Assembly (NCBI RefSeq): GCF_040807025.1
Contig: NC_090946.1
Location: 80,164,641-80,228,640, forward strand
Origin: Struthio camelus
Taxonomy: Eukaryota > Chordata > Aves > Struthioniformes > Struthionidae
DNA: 64,000 bases
Direction: 5' to 3'
Part shown: piece after piece, positions 13,501 to 27,174 of the stretch
How the letters are laid out: every line of letters begins with the position of its first letter
How positions within the stretch are numbered: position 1 is the stretch's first letter
The notes under the pieces: generated by a model
The model's input: the letters and a program-made list of their open reading frames with translations, nothing else
Database searches by the model: none
What the model was told of the DNA's origin: nothing
Made by a program: the position numbers and the translations under genes

Positions 13501-16500
13501 TCCCGGGGAATTCAGCTCATGCTGAGCTCCATACGAACACAGCTGTACACCCCCAGGACCCAGGTAGGTGCTGGAGGAAGGATAGCCATGGATCTGTGCC
13601 AAGAGCTCCCAAGCCCAGCACTAGGCCAGCTCCGATGGCTCTGTGACAAAACTTCATTCACACCTGTGACAAAGCTTCATTCACAGGAAACCATGGGCAC
13701 TTTCTGGGTAAACCTTGATTAGTACTTCTCCCAGGCTTAATCAGTCATCTTACTGTTCAAGGTCTGATGCAAGGTTCCTATATCTCCTTTCTATCTCCGA
13801 CTGGCAAGCCAGTTCCTTCTCAGCTCAACCTACCTCCAGATCAGATGAAAGCATATTTCAAGTACTTTGCTCAGCTCAGAGATAAAAAGCACCTGTAAGA
13901 AAGGACGTCACCTGCCAGGTAAGCTGGGTTTGCAGTAGCTTTGTGTTGCAAGAATGCTTAAAAATCCCTCATGATCATCCTGGTGATCTTGGCTTCAGGA
14001 GAATACCTAAAGGAACAAACAAAACATAAAATATAAGCAAAAAGTTTGGCATATCAGTTCTACTTGTTGGTTCTCCTCTTCTGTCTTTGGTCTTGGCTGT
14101 GAGATCCCATCTTCTCCCGGGGTTTCCTAGACACTACCACACCACCAGCAGTACCTGAGCTACCTTTCTGCAGAGCTGAGGTACTGGTGAGCAGTGGGGA
14201 CCTTTGCTTAAGATGTGGGTGCAGGTGTCATCAGTACTTGTGTTTGGCTTGTGCCGACAGTCCACTTGGACTTTGGAGCTTACAAGGTTGTGTGCTCCTG
14301 GAAATGGTACTCACAAGTAAAGCGTGGAAAATCTCCCATTTTCCATTCTCTGACTGGATTTGGTGTGAAGGTTTAACCAAGTGCAGTCTTCCTGTGGTGC
14401 ACATAGGGTCAATGCCAAGTCTAGCCATAGGCTGGTTAAGTAGTTGCTGAAGGCCTCTGCATGTGCATTTCTGGATACTGACGTGCAAGGGATTTTTTTC
14501 TGCAATAATGGTGGGAAAACATTTCCTTTCTCAGGGCAAAGTCAGCTTTCCTTTCCTAATGTATTAGACAACATTTTATTGTAAAATGATATGAGCCATG
14601 TGACCAGGGCTGTATGAATGAAATTTCAATCTGTGACCACTTGGGCTGCAAGCTCCCCATGATGGTTTAGGAGCTTTCCTAGGCCATGATCCTGCTGTCA
14701 GCTGTGCGCTGGCAAATCTCTATGTCCAAGTGAAGGTTATCACAAGACTGGGGCCACAGTCAGTTTACTACACCAGGCTCTGGTATGCAGACCCTGTCCT
14801 TTCCAAAGGGTATTTGCAGCAAGCTTGGTCTTGCCGGGGGCCACACATTCCCAGTTCCCATGAATTTCAGAGGAAGCACTTGGCAATTTGCAGGACTTGG
14901 CTCATGTCATATGAAGGAATGTCTCAGCATCTGTGGCACTTGGATTAGCAAGCTCCATGCTGCCAAGCAGAGCCGAGGCCTACTCCTCACATCTTTGATT
15001 AGCTCAGCCTCAATCTGATTAACATTGCCTAATGCAAAAATTCCAATCTACGGTTGCTGACCTTCAAGAAACTGCATGTGATACCATTTTTGCACTTGAA
15101 AATAATCCTTCGGTGCTGTGTTAGAGCAAGGACTCGGGTGTGGTTCTAGTTCCTCAGGACTCCTATACACCTCTCATTCTTCTACACTGCAGATGATGTC
15201 TTTAGGACATTAATTATCCTAGGAAGAAAACATCCCACAAAAAGAAGGGTTCTAATTGCTTACATATTTCTTTTCTTTGTTTTAAGCAGTCAGATTCCTG
15301 CAGAAATTAGAGGTGCTGCTGAAAGACATAAATTTTGTGTTTGAGCCCCAGATAAGTTCTAGTTTGCTGCAATCAGACCTATTAGCAAAATCTCTATAAA
15401 TCTCATTTGTGTCTCTGTACATAATCTCTATATAATATTTTACATCTCTAAATTCACTCACTGTATTATTTCCTGGTGTTGTTCCACAGCAACTATATGG
15501 CATGAAAAATGAACATGGTACCAGCACTGATGAAGGGCCACGTATCCATGAGTGAGTCTCTCCTCCAGTGGGTAAATCTGGAAATGAAAATGTGAGATAG
15601 GATGGGAAAAAAAGCAGTGTCTCATCAAGTTTGAAAAAGATTGCTTTTACCGATGCTTGTAAGGAGCCACAGGGGATAAACAGTTCAAATCTCAGATTCC
15701 TCCACCATGTTTGTACGGAGAACGTTGGACTCACAGTCACTGCAGATGGATTCCAAATGCTGGGATGTTCTTGCCGTGGAAAAGCTAGCAAACTCCAGAA
15801 AAATTACTCCTAAGCCAGTTATTAAACACTTGGAAGCTTTTTATCAACTGACACACAATTGGTATTTATATAACACAGCAATGTAGCCAGCTTAGCTGTA
15901 TCAAATGTGCATGAACTTGACTATTGCAACTCATGGATCCAGTTGTGCCTTCCCAGAGCTGGGTGCAAGGTCTGCGCATTAATCTCCTCCCTCCTCCTGC
16001 CAGGAGGAGAGGAGGAGGTGGGCCAGGAGTGGGGCTGCAGGAGACATGAGCTCCTTCCCTCAGCCCTGTCTTGTACAGCTGTTTACATCATGGAGATTTT
16101 CCTCACTCCTCCTTTAAGAGGAGCCCTAAAGACAGATGTTAGAGAGGGAACAGCTGTTAGTTGAGCAAAATTGATGCTGCCAGAAAGGTCTGAGAGTAGC
16201 TACATACCTCCTGATCTGGATTCATGGCCAGGCTGCCAAAGCCCTGTGTGCCCTTCCACAAACCATTTAATCGCTCAGCGTCTCATCTTACTCTCTGCCA
16301 AAAGCACGTTAAAAAACTTTCTTTTCCTTGATTTTTCAGCTCTTTTTTATAGTTTGCACATTTTGTAGGCAAACCTGGTTGCACCTCTTGAGTTCGGCAC
16401 CACACCCAGCATAGTGGTGCTCTGTTTTGGCCAAGGCCTTTAAATCAGTCATAATCTTCATATTTATTAAGAGCTATTAAAGCCTCCCAGAAAAGCTATA

Positions 16501-19500
16501 ATGATCCAATTTGACCAGGTGTTTCTGGGTCACCAGCTATGCCGTTGCTAAAAGAGGGGGAAATCACAATCCAAACTAAATTAGCATCATCACATGCAAA
16601 TGAAATTCTGATAAAAAGCCATTTCAGAGCTTAAAGCACAATTAGCTATGAGTAGCACTTCACCTGTTAGGCTGACATCAGCCCAGAAGGAGAAGTCAGT
16701 GAGTCTGAATTCCCAGAAACTGCTAAATAGAGCTGCCTTCCTAAATACACTAAGGTAGTCTCTTTTACTGTAATGGGTTGCTGTGGGATTAAGGAAGGAA
16801 CAGACCGTATGGAAATGCATTTCACCTCTCTTTCATGAGACTGGAATCCAGTCTGAAGACAGTCCTATTTGAGACAAAATGTAAACAGCTCAACGATCAA
16901 GAGGAAGTAGCAAAACTATTCCCCAGGTTGAAGAAAATGAAGTTTGACATGTCTGCTCAGCACCAAGCTGCAGCCACAAAGAAGCTTGTTCTGGCCATGG
17001 CTGTGTTTGCTCTCCTCCTGCCAGCTCGCAGAGCACTCTTCCCTCCTCCTGTGCTCCCATGGCTTGTTCTGGGTTGCTAGATGTGGGGCAAATCTCCCTC
17101 CAAGCTTGGTGCCTCAGAGGCGCGGGGCAGGGTATGGCTGTGACTTTGGCATCATGACTGGAGGAAAACTCATGGCCAGATTGCGGGGCTGCATGAAGGA
17201 TGGAGAAAGGGTCCCGTGCTGCCCTCAGAGTGGAGAGGGCAGCTACTAGAGAGCCCTTAGGTAGCACCTTGTGAGTAAAATAAATAAACCAAGAGGGCTC
17301 CCACCACGCGTGGAAGCCCCTGGAAAGGCTCCTGTTCACTTCAGAGAATCGAGCCCTTAGAGAAGTGCAGTAACAAGTTCACATCAAGTCAAGGCATCCT
17401 TGCATTCAAACCCGGATCGACTGGTTTACAGTCTGCTGCTGAACATGGGCAGCTTCTCTCTGCTGCTCCGAGGGAAGCGTTTTAAAGCTGGCAAGCCTGA
17501 CAGAGTAAAGCTAAGCAGGACGTGAGCTGCTTGGTAGAGGAAGAAGCACCGCCAAAAGCGCAAGCTGCAGCCAATGCCAGCCAGAGCCGAGCTGTATGTG
17601 GGGAGGGTTTTGTTCACGGCTGAGCACAAACACAGAGCTGGGTATTGTTCCCCAGGGCACATCTACAAGCAGAAGCATCCGGAAGCCACATAAAGAGAAA
17701 AAGCTGGATGCAAGAGGAACAGAGGCAGTGTGGTCCTAAGAGAGAGTCACAAGGCAGTATGTGGGGGGGGATTAAGCAAAGTGTTGCTGTGAGCTTAGAT
17801 GGAATAAATGAGCTTAAGCACAAAACTCATGTTGACTACCTAGCTGTGCCACGGAAGAAGGTCTCTCACACCACTGATTGCCATGAAGTGACCAACAGGG
17901 GCAGAGTGTTAGCACATGTTGAGCTGACTTGCTTCCATAGCTGGACGCAAAACTATGGCCATGACTCCACTGCGGGACAACGCGGCTCAGAGGTTTTTCT
18001 ACAGAGTCCTTGGCCTAAAGGTGCATGGTGAAGTCACTCAAAGTCATATATCAAAGCACAGGTATTTGCTGGTCAGAGGCACAAGAGAAAAAAAGCAATC
18101 TAGTATTTTAAAATCCAGATGACGTGATCATGTGAGACTTAACCCAACCCCACAGAAGTCTGACTGTCAGGGAGAGCCCAGGCCATCTACTCGGTCATCT
18201 AATTCATCCCCATAGGGACCGCTGATGTGCTTGCTTGCGTTCTTGGCGCCAGCAAAGACCAGAGGCTCCACAGCAAAGCCAAGATCTCTTTGGCTTTCCC
18301 CTGGCAATACAAGCAATAGGCTCTGGCTTTCTTTTTACAAAAATATGTGATGGATGCAGGGGAAAGCAGAGAGAAAAGATGAACAAAAATAAAACGCTGC
18401 TTGATTTTTACTCTCATTTGCAACTTGGCTGCTAGGGAAACAGACGCTTTCCCCATCTTATCAGCAGCCCTGAAACCTGACACATTTTTGTGAGCTTTGG
18501 CTCTTTCTTGAATTTGCTTTTCAGCATCAGACTTACAACAGTTGCAAAATATGGATTCTTGGCTGGCTATATGAAGAAGCCTTAGAAAAGGAAAGGAAAG
18601 AAGGAGAGCATATGCAATTGGTGGAAAAGAAATCACAGGAACAGGAGCAACAGAGGAAGTCACACCTGTCATTTTGAGCAGTGTTCAGAGCATAATGAAA
18701 GGCAGCAGAGAGGACAGGGACTTTCCCTGGCCTGCTGTCGTTGGGGTCTGCCTCAGATATAGGACAAGGAAAGGTCCAATACCGGCATCTGGACACTTGC
18801 TAGGGGTCCAGGACTTCACGGATGTGGAAGCCACGATGATAAAGCTTAGTTCTTGCCACACACGCTATCTCCATCTCTGGAAATGTTCTTCTTTCTATTT
18901 TTTTAAGGACCTGAAAGGAAAGTGATGGACAAATAAACCATCTGCTCAGAGTTTTGTCTGCCCAGAGAGGCCTAATTTGCGGCCTATCAGTCTTGTCTGA
19001 TTCTGCTTTACTTTCCCAAGCCACGATCTGCAATATCGGCCACCCACTCAGGCCAGAAGGGGTGAGAATACAGAACACGGTTCTGATTTTACTCCCACCA
19101 TCAGAAACTGCTGATTTGAAATCACTGCAAGGAGAGAATGAAGCGCAGTGCATTAGTGTCCGAGTACAGATGGTCACATCATTAAACTTCTCATTATTCA
19201 TACTATTCAGCAACCCCAATTGCAATGCCGATGTCAGCTTTGGATAGGTGACTCTGTTACCAGAAGCTCCTTTCTGAAGTACCAGTCCCATGTAATATTC
19301 CAAGCAATAAAGTCCCATGGGCAAAACAAACCCTCATATCAGGGTGTGGGATCAGATGCAGCAAGAGTGACACAAAATATTTGCTCATCTCTCACCCACC
19401 TATAATCCATGCATTTATCAAGCCAAAGCGAAAGGGCAGGCACCTCTTTTCCAGTGCAATTGCATAGGGATGCAAGGATCATAACAGGCACCGCTGTTTT

Positions 19501-20775
19501 GCAGACCCACCCTTTATAGCTCGCGTTATAAACAGGCTGTAAAAGCAGGACTGTAAGCTTCTAACCACTCACGTAGTTCACCTGAGGTGAGAGGGCTGTA
19601 GTGACCTGGGACTTAAATAGCCAATAAGCCTGTTTCGAGGCCTCTGGAAAGAGATGTCATTCAACCCAGTGAAGAAGGAAAAATCTTCTGATAGGTACAA
19701 ACTGTCTCATTTCACAATCAGCCCATAAGACGGCAGTGATCTTGGATAATGGGAAGGCTAAATTAGTTTAACTCGAAAGAGTTAAAGGCCCCTCCAAGGC
19801 CCCTCTCTTGACTTTCTTGGCCAGACCCTTTATTACTGGCTATAACAGTGCTTCCACCATAAATAGAAGGATGTCCTGCCTGCACCATCGGCCCAGTCTG
19901 TAGGAATAGTTGGCGTTCAGTCCCTCTCAGGCTTGCAAAACTACAGTTCAATCCATCTGCCAGAAATGACATTAAGGAGGAGACCTTTCAGCGGTGCATT
20001 AGAGGAGAAGTGAATAAATCTGGCAAGAGAGACAGGAAAAAGTAGCTGGAATATTCAGCAAAGAGCAAAATCAGAGTGTCCCGAGGCTTGTAGGAATTGG
20101 CGGCTTTTGACGAAAGCATTTCCACGCAATAAATACAATGCGTTATATTTGTAGCTGGAATTTAAGCCTGGTCCTGTCACCTGACTGGCGAACAGCTCCA
20201 GGCAGATGACAGTGCAATGCCTTTGCATGCTACCATAGCAGCTTTCCACAACCTTCCTTCACATTTCCACACCTGCTACAGCCGCACATAGCAAAGAGCC
20301 CGTTTTACCTTCTAAAAACCAGTCATAAGAACATTCCCATTGGGGAAACGTGATTAAGTCAGATGATCCAAGGTCACTCACCTGCTCTTGGATATCATCT
20401 TACCAAGAAGGAGTGTTCATAGTTATCTCAGCAGATAGGTGCAGGCTTAAAGATCGTCTCATACCAGTCCCCATTTCAGTAAGATATTTAAGACGGTACT
20501 TGCCTTTACATAAATAAGTATTTCCACTACTGCTTTCATGCTCGGAGTTAAGTATGTCCCTTAGTGCCCCGGTCAAGGATTCAATGACCAGCTTTGCTAC
20601 TATACCTTCCTAGAACAGCAGGTACTGTTAGTACTAGGGCAATATATTTTGTGTCTCTTGTGATTCATCATGCATAAGTTATCTTAAGTTTGAGCCAGAA
20701 ATACATCCTATTAATTGTAAACATTTGACAACAATAAATGCTTGGGAGGGGAGAGGATGAACCACAGAGACTGGG
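4561..20775. other. Intergenic sequence upstream of DDHD1
   Basis: This is unique-looking sequence of moderate GC with no supported gene. The longest open frames, such as the minus-strand ones at 4669-5223 and 15282-15791, have no recognisable domain and no splice context, and I treat them as chance. Noted inside: a GGTGGA-type short repeat near 5337-5352, an inverted repeat around CTCCTGCCAGGAG near 15985-16020, a perfect STAT-type palindrome TTCCGGGAA at 10878-10886, and an octamer ATGCAAAT near 16597. In mammals the interval upstream of DDHD1 is gene-poor and extends towards BMP4, so distal regulatory elements are plausible here but unproven. Confidence 0.5.
7661..7718 (+). promoter_or_regulatory. 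Candidate enhancer core: AP-1/NF-E2, double GATA and E-box motifs
   Basis: Within 58 bases there is a TGAGTCA (7661-7667), an E-box CAGCTG (7683-7688) running directly into two overlapping GATA sites (TGATAAG 7687-7693, AGATAAG 7692-7698), and two more E-boxes, CAGGTG (7703-7708) and CAGCTG (7713-7718). This combination is known from GATA/TAL1/NF-E2-bound enhancers. Motif density alone is weak evidence, and the site is about 20 kb from the DDHD1 start. Function is inference only. Confidence 0.22.
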
Positions 20776-20850
20776 TGAAATTTTAACCCCACTGAAATCA
20801 ATGGCAGTACTCACAAAGGTCTCAGTAAAGCCAGGATTTCACACACAGTC
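20776..20850 (+). repeat. Old amniote palindromic repeat fragment
   Basis: The segment has 'ccccactgaaatcaatggcag', then 'tactcaca', then 'ccaggatttcac'. This resembles the 'ccattgacttcaatggga ... caggatttcacc' pattern of ancient interspersed palindromic repeats shared by reptiles, birds and some mammals. The copy is short and diverged. The family name is not assigned because it cannot be checked without a repeat library. Confidence 0.35.
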
Positions 20851-22885
20851 ACACTGATAGAGACCTCAAATTCACTTTTGGTGCCAAATGTTCCTAGGGT
20901 CCTGGAACTCCATCAATGCTTTCTGGTGTTATTATGAGAAAAAAACATTTGTTTGTAACCCGTAAGACCTTGTGACTCTGGTACAGACGGCTTAAAAATT
21001 TCTTCGTTCCCCATCTGAGACTGCTGCCAAGATCCTTAGCTGCGAATTAGCACACACCTCTACTGCTACGAAACCCTCCTTACCCCAAGCCCTGTATACA
21101 CAAACCCTCTCCCAAATGAGTAAGCGAGTATTTGGGGTTTGTTCCTCTATAATCCCTGTGTGCAGCAGTTCAATATGACACCTCGTTTTTCTTGCTTTCC
21201 AGCTATTTCTGGCTTTGACTAAATGAAAGATCTGGAGAAAATGAACTTCTGTCACTTTCTATGTCCTGTTACAGGATGCCTCAAGAACCACTGTTTCTAT
21301 ATTATTTTCACCCATCTGCTCACCATCTCCATCAAGGAAAAAAAAGATCAAAGGTAGCAACCCCTCTGATACTGGGAACTGCCCCAATCCCAGAACAAAA
21401 GGGTATATAACAAAACTCTCCCGGAAAATCGTTCTAGGAGGAAAACTCCTGGAAATGGGATGACATTTATGTACCAGTGATCTGTACAAGGAGTGGCTGT
21501 TGGCAGCCTTGGAGTTCAACTATGTCAATGCAATAGGAGGACAAGCATCCAGGTTTGAAGGGCTATATCCCTGGTGCAGGAGACAGAGATTGCAATTGCA
21601 TTTATGTGGGATACCTTCTTTCACCCACTGTTCTGGGCACACACTGACTCAGTGGTACGCCATGTGGGTATAAGGATCCGTAGATTTTTCTTGTCGTCTT
21701 TTTTTTTTTTTCTGCCTCTGCCTTTTTGCGAAATGTATATGTGAGGAAAGCTAAGCTACTAGGTTAAGCCGAATCTAGCTTTATATTTCAGTATTTCAGT
21801 ATTTTACTTCACACGAATTGTTTGTTCTTCCACCTTTTTCACATACTATTTCAGCAACCGAGTCCATTATGTGGACTCACTCTTAACATTTCTCAGAAGA
21901 AAATCTGAAGAGATCCTGGCTAGAAGACTGAGTGCAGGTCCCTCGGAGCGGTTTGCCCATTCCCCCCTTCTTTTACAGGGGGACAAATACAAGTTCAGGA
22001 ATTGTTTTAAAGAAAGAAGAGGCAATAATCCATGTCTAACATATATATGTCAATATTAATATGTGTGATGACAGACAGACTCACTGTCAGAAAGTCTCTC
22101 CCTTACTGCAACGAACCCCACGTTGCCTTGCTGAGCAAGTTTCCCAGTCCTGATTCAGTCCTGCAAGACAGGCCAAATCCCTACTCCTGAAGATGCAAGA
22201 AGAGGTCGGAGATGAGGAGGAGGCAGGAGGAGATGTCAGGGCTGAGCCTGCACAAGCAGTATGGCTCTGGTTCAGCCTTTTCCACGCAGGTGCTGTCAGC
22301 AGCCTGCCGGAGCACGGCTCCCTGCGAGCCCTTCGATGCACAGGCAAGCACTTAACGTTGAGCCTGCACCCAGGAGTTTGCTGGATGAAGGTCTGAAAGG
22401 GTAAATATTTCTGTCAGGGACCATTACTTTGTTTTCTTCTTTTTATTTGCCCTGGAACAGTGGCAAAAAAAAAAAAAAAAGTCTGTACACAGTTTAACAG
22501 CGCCGCATTGCTAGGCACGGTGTCTGATGTCACAGCAGTGACCCTCTCTTTGCCCCTATTCCTGTCTTCTAGAATTAATGGAATATTCTGTTGCTGCCTG
22601 CAGCAGGGGAAAGGGAACACTGAGGTGTATCTTTGGGAGAGCATTTCAGATGTAGCGAAAGGCACATTTGACCTTGGCCTAAGAGCTGAACCAAAACTGC
22701 TGATGTTCAAGGAAAAGAAAGCGTAAACAAATGGGCAAGTCTCCATGTTTGCCAGTAGGCTAAAACTCTCTCAAGGGGGATTTTTAACCCAGTTAACCAA
22801 TGTGAGCGATAGTTCCTTCTGAAAGAGCCAGGAAATTTAACATCTCCTCTGCAGAAAATATCCTGCTTGTAAGCAAAGATTCTTT
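20851..22885. other. Intergenic sequence with short mononucleotide runs
   Basis: No gene recognised. The stretch includes a T13 run at 21699-21711 and an A16 run at 22465-22480 lies just beyond it within the flank of the LINE relic. Neither run is attached to a recognisable SINE or processed pseudogene body. Confidence 0.45.
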
Positions 22886-24270
22886 GGAACTCTGCTTAAT
22901 TTGATGAACAATATCTCAGTGGAGTCCAATTACTCAGTGTTTCAAATATATTTGGAGAGCTGTGAAACTGAAAAAGTAGAAGTGCTTGATAAATATTTCC
23001 TGCCTCTATTTGGAACAAAGTTGAATGCTATATCCACATTACACAAAGATGACGAAAGGCTTCCTATTCAAGCAACTTTAAAAAGAACATTAAACAGCAC
23101 AACTAACGTTTTAAAAGCAGCGGGTCTGAATGACTTGCACTTCAGCGTTATAAGAGTCAGTTCTTAAGAAGACTGTTCTCCCATAAAGTAGGAACGTGAG
23201 ATTTTAGAAATGATTCAGAGGCCTGGAAGAAAATCAGTGCTGTGTCAATTTTTAGAAAGGGTAACTGAGGTAAACCCAAGCAACTTCAGGTTGGTTAGTC
23301 TGACACCTGTCCTGACCTAGGTGTAATGAAGTGGTTGGTATCAATTCATAAGGAGCTGGAGAAGAGGGATGTAATGAAATGGCAGTTGGCAGGTTTCATG
23401 GGAAACAGTTCCTGTCAAAGTACAAATTTCATCTTGCTCCTTAATAAAATCCCAGGCTCAGCTGATAGCAGTAACTGTGTTGATTCAGTGCTGCACAGTA
23501 TCCAGATTTGGGGAAAAATATATATACAAAGTCAATATGAGTGCCTAATAAATCATTTAAAAATAGCTAATGGGAAGATCTTAAAATGACTTTGTTATAA
23601 AGGATTCATCAATGAATAAAGACTGTTTCTAATGGACTCCTGCAAGCACTTGGACTCGTGCTATTCATTGTATTTCATCTAGGATCTGGGAGGAAACCCA
23701 AAAGGATTGCATCATTTGCAAACCATGATAGTTTCAAAACGGACTACACTATTTGAAGCTGCACTAGTAGGACTAGTGTCTCCTGAAAGCAGAGACAGCT
23801 ACGATGGGGGTAATCAGGAGAACAGCAGAGTGACAAAAACAATCCCAGCCACTTGGCAAAATGAGCTGAGTTGAAGAGGGGTCTTACTACAGGCAAGTGC
23901 AAAGTCATACGCTTGGAAACAAATATCCAGCACAGCACAGAGTCATATAGACATAACCTCAAAGTACTGCGCATGTTTCTCGTTTAGTCTCTGTAGCCTG
24001 GAAAGCAGCGTAGCGTATCATCGAAAGCAGCGTCTTTGACGATGACTTCAGGGGCATTATAGCGATGCTGCGGCAGCTGGAGCTAACAGCAGCCTTCTGC
24101 AAATGAGCAAGATATAAAGGAGATATTTCTGGGTATTATTTTTGGTGAAGGTGCTGCTGAAATTCAGAGTCCAGTTCTTGTGTCCACGTTTTTTGAAGTA
24201 ATGTTTAAAAATGGAGGCTATTCAGAGATGATTTGCAGCACGTTATACTTTCAGTTACAGGCATCTACTC
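22886..24270 (+). mobile_element. Decayed non-LTR retrotransposon (CR1/L3-like), ORF2 relic
   Basis: The + strand keeps the order of landmarks of a CR1-like ORF2, broken by stops and frameshifts. A block near 22980-23020 reads D-K-Y-F-L-P-L-F, comparable to the 'N-E-F-F-A-S-V-F' region. At 23279-23317 S-N-F-R-L-V-S-L-T-P-V-L parallels the reverse-transcriptase motif 'SNYRPVSLTS'. Around 23385-23435 'AGFMGNSSCQSTN' parallels 'GF..G.SC.TNL'. At 23892-23925 G-K-C-K-V-I-R-L parallels 'KCKVMHLG'. The part near 24165-24260 matches the typical 'ccagttctggtgtccacac' stretch close to the ORF2 end. No intact enzyme can be encoded. The heavy decay implies an insertion much older than the two CR1 tails in intron 2. 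The exact subfamily and both ends are uncertain. Confidence 0.75.
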
Positions 24271-25849
24271 TCTGCCTTCATGGGAAAGAGTTTTCTCCTT
24301 TCCACAAAATTCCCAACTGTATTGACTCTGCAAAACAGGAAATATGTATGAATATATGGTTATGGAAGTCTTCTGTGATGGTTTCCTGACACAAGGAACA
24401 CAACATCCACTGTCCTTGGTCTGCATGGAAATTTACAGCGTTATATAAACAACATTTCAAAATGAATAAAACTTTAAAAAAAAAATCATATATACACTTA
24501 CATTTTTCCACATTCATTCCACTGTAAGGAAATTTCTCTCCCCCAATGCTTTCCTTCAGTAAAATTTTACTCATTTACTCGCATTTTTTATTTCACGTAC
24601 TGCTATGGTGATGGAAGTTGAGTCCCGTGTCATGCCCAGAAACTTTCAAGCTACTCCATACCTGTGAGCTTGGAGTTGCTAACAGCAGCAAGGGGAAAAT
24701 GCTCCTCTTTTGAGCTCAAATGAGGGCGGTCTGGGCTCTCGACTTCCTTTCACTCGTGCCAGCCCATGCCAGCCAAGGCCTTCCCTACAAACTGAAAGTG
24801 AAAGCAGTCTTCGCCTATAGCCTGTAGAAAGACTGTTCAGGAATCCAGTGTCTGCATATGGAGAGCAGACACGCATCCCTGAGAAATGCACATCAAAAAA
24901 ATAAATCAAATCACCTGAAAGAATACATAAAAAGGGTGAAGAACATTTAACCTGCCTCTTGCTCACCGGAGCGCTACTTCTGTCTATCTCAGATAAGCAG
25001 CTAAAGGAGGGAGAATTTGAGTAGAACGACAAGAAGGGAGGAGCACTTGTTGAAGAAGAGAAGATGGTGAAATCCCACCGGCTTTGAAGGTAACGAGGAT
25101 GAAGAGTGAGAATCTAAGAGCTGTGCTGGCAAAGTGGTCTAAAGGTAAGTAAGAGTCCCCTCTTCTTCCCCACTGCGGAGGAAAATCTGGGACAGGCTTC
25201 ACGGAGAGATTACCTGGTGGAGTTAACTAGAAATGTGAAAGAGAAGTTAAACGAACAGATGACAGCACTGCTGCTGGAGCAATGCTAAGTCACAAACCCC
25301 TGCCCTGACTTGGTCCTCGTAACTTGTTCACCTTGTCTCCTTTTCCTCTGTTCCCCCGCTTGAAAAAGTAGAACAATCACGCACAAGGCTTCTGCGGTGG
25401 GTGTCCATGAACGTCAACACGGGTCTTGGAGCTTCGGGGATTGAGTGCGCTATGAAGAGGCAAGGTATTGCCAAGGAATTCAAGGATCTGTGTACAGTCT
25501 TTTGGCATAATTTTCATGACTGCCAGAAACAATATACTGGCTGTGAACATTTTTTAAAGCTTCACTTATCTCTCCAACCTAAACATAAGGCGGCCTCTCT
25601 CTGTGCCTTTGCCCTGTCGAAAGGGAACGTAGGAGGCAGGGCACAAACCTATTTCTGGTGATACGATGCCCGGCAAGACACAGGGGTCCCCTGTTCTCCC
25701 AGGAGACTGTAGGATGGCGGCAAGCAGAAGGGAACAGCATCTTACGCCTGTGAAATTCCCAATTCTACCAGATGGTGGAAGAAATCAGGGAACCAACCAT
25801 ATAGATCATGTGTCACCTTACACCTAACTGGAGGGGTGGAGGACAGGGG
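24271..25849. other. Intergenic sequence, nothing recognised
   Basis: This is a transition from ordinary intergenic composition towards the GC-rich promoter block. No gene, RNA or clear repeat was recognised. Confidence 0.45.
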
Positions 25850-27142
25850 ACTGGTACCCTGTTTCTGCTCACAACTGATGTCTGGGGCTAGGAGAGGGGT
25901 TTTGCTGTCAATCAGGAGCGGGGAATCACACCCCGACTTGGGGGTGGGGCGACACAAATGCGGATGAGACCGGCCGACTGTTTTCCCTCCTGTACTGTGG
26001 CTGTACACACACACACGCACACAACCCAGCTGCCTTTTTAGGTTGGTGCCACACCGTAAAAACCAGCCGAACTCCACAGGCGAACACAGGCGGTCGGGTG
26101 TTGGGGGGAATTCACCCTCAGAGGGGAAATCCAGCCTTTGCCCCCGTTGCCCTGTTCTCCCATTAGGGAAGAGTGCATGTGTGTGCAGTGAAGGTTGGGG
26201 TGGGGGTCCAATCAGCTCGCAGCCACATCCCCCCAGCAGGGTGTAGGGTGTCTACGGCTGGCTGTCACACACCACCCGCCTGGTCCGGCTAGCGGCAATG
26301 CACGCGTGTTTAAGGAAGTATCACACCCACATAGCTGATAAATGCACAGGTATCAGCTCCCTCGCCCTTTTAGGTGTATAGGTGACTGGCAGATAGGAGT
26401 ATTGCTCACACATACACATTAATCTCCTCGGGTGTGTTGCAAGAAGGGGGGGGGGTTGTCTCGTAAACAGGCGACCCCACCCCATTAAGCCGGAGTGTGT
26501 TTCTGGGAGTCTCTCGCTGTCTCCCACACACAACCGCAACCCTCTCCCCCGAGAAAGGGAGGGGGTGTCTCGCCCACAAGGCGGCGGCGATCCGTCACCA
26601 GCCCTCACCAGGCTGCAGGGTGTGCGCTGCGACCGGGGGGGCAGTTCGCACGCTGGTACGAATCCCAGTACCCCCTTCCCGCCGATTGTGAGGCGTGTGG
26701 CGCCGGCCGAGGCGAGCGTTTCTCCCTCACAGGCGCAAACGCACCGCGTCAGGCGGCAGGGTGCGGAGTTGGGGGTGCGCGTCAAGTGGCAGGGTGTGTG
26801 TTGCGGGGTGTTAAGCTGTTAGCCGCAGGTTGTGTTTGAGGGTGTCTGGCGTGCACGGAGCCTCGCGCTGTCTCTTGCCAGGCCTGTCGGGCGCTGGGCC
26901 GCAGGCCGCGCCTCAGGGTGTCGCACACGCGCACCTGGGGTGTTGGTTGCGCCTCAGGATGTCCACGCACAGGCAAAGCCACGGGCTGACGGTCTGTGTT
27001 TTAGAGGTGCCCACCCCCCCACCGTCAGGCCCGCAGGCTGTGTTTCAGGCTGTCTCACACGCGCACACACGCACGCTGTGAGGCCGCAGGGTGTGTTTGA
27101 GGGTGTCACGGACTCACAACAGAGCCGCAGGTCACGCATTAC

Positions 27143-27174
<32 letters not shown>

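Noticed and set aside
18800-19324. Minus-strand open frame of 174 codons
   Set aside because: No family resemblance and no supporting exon structure.
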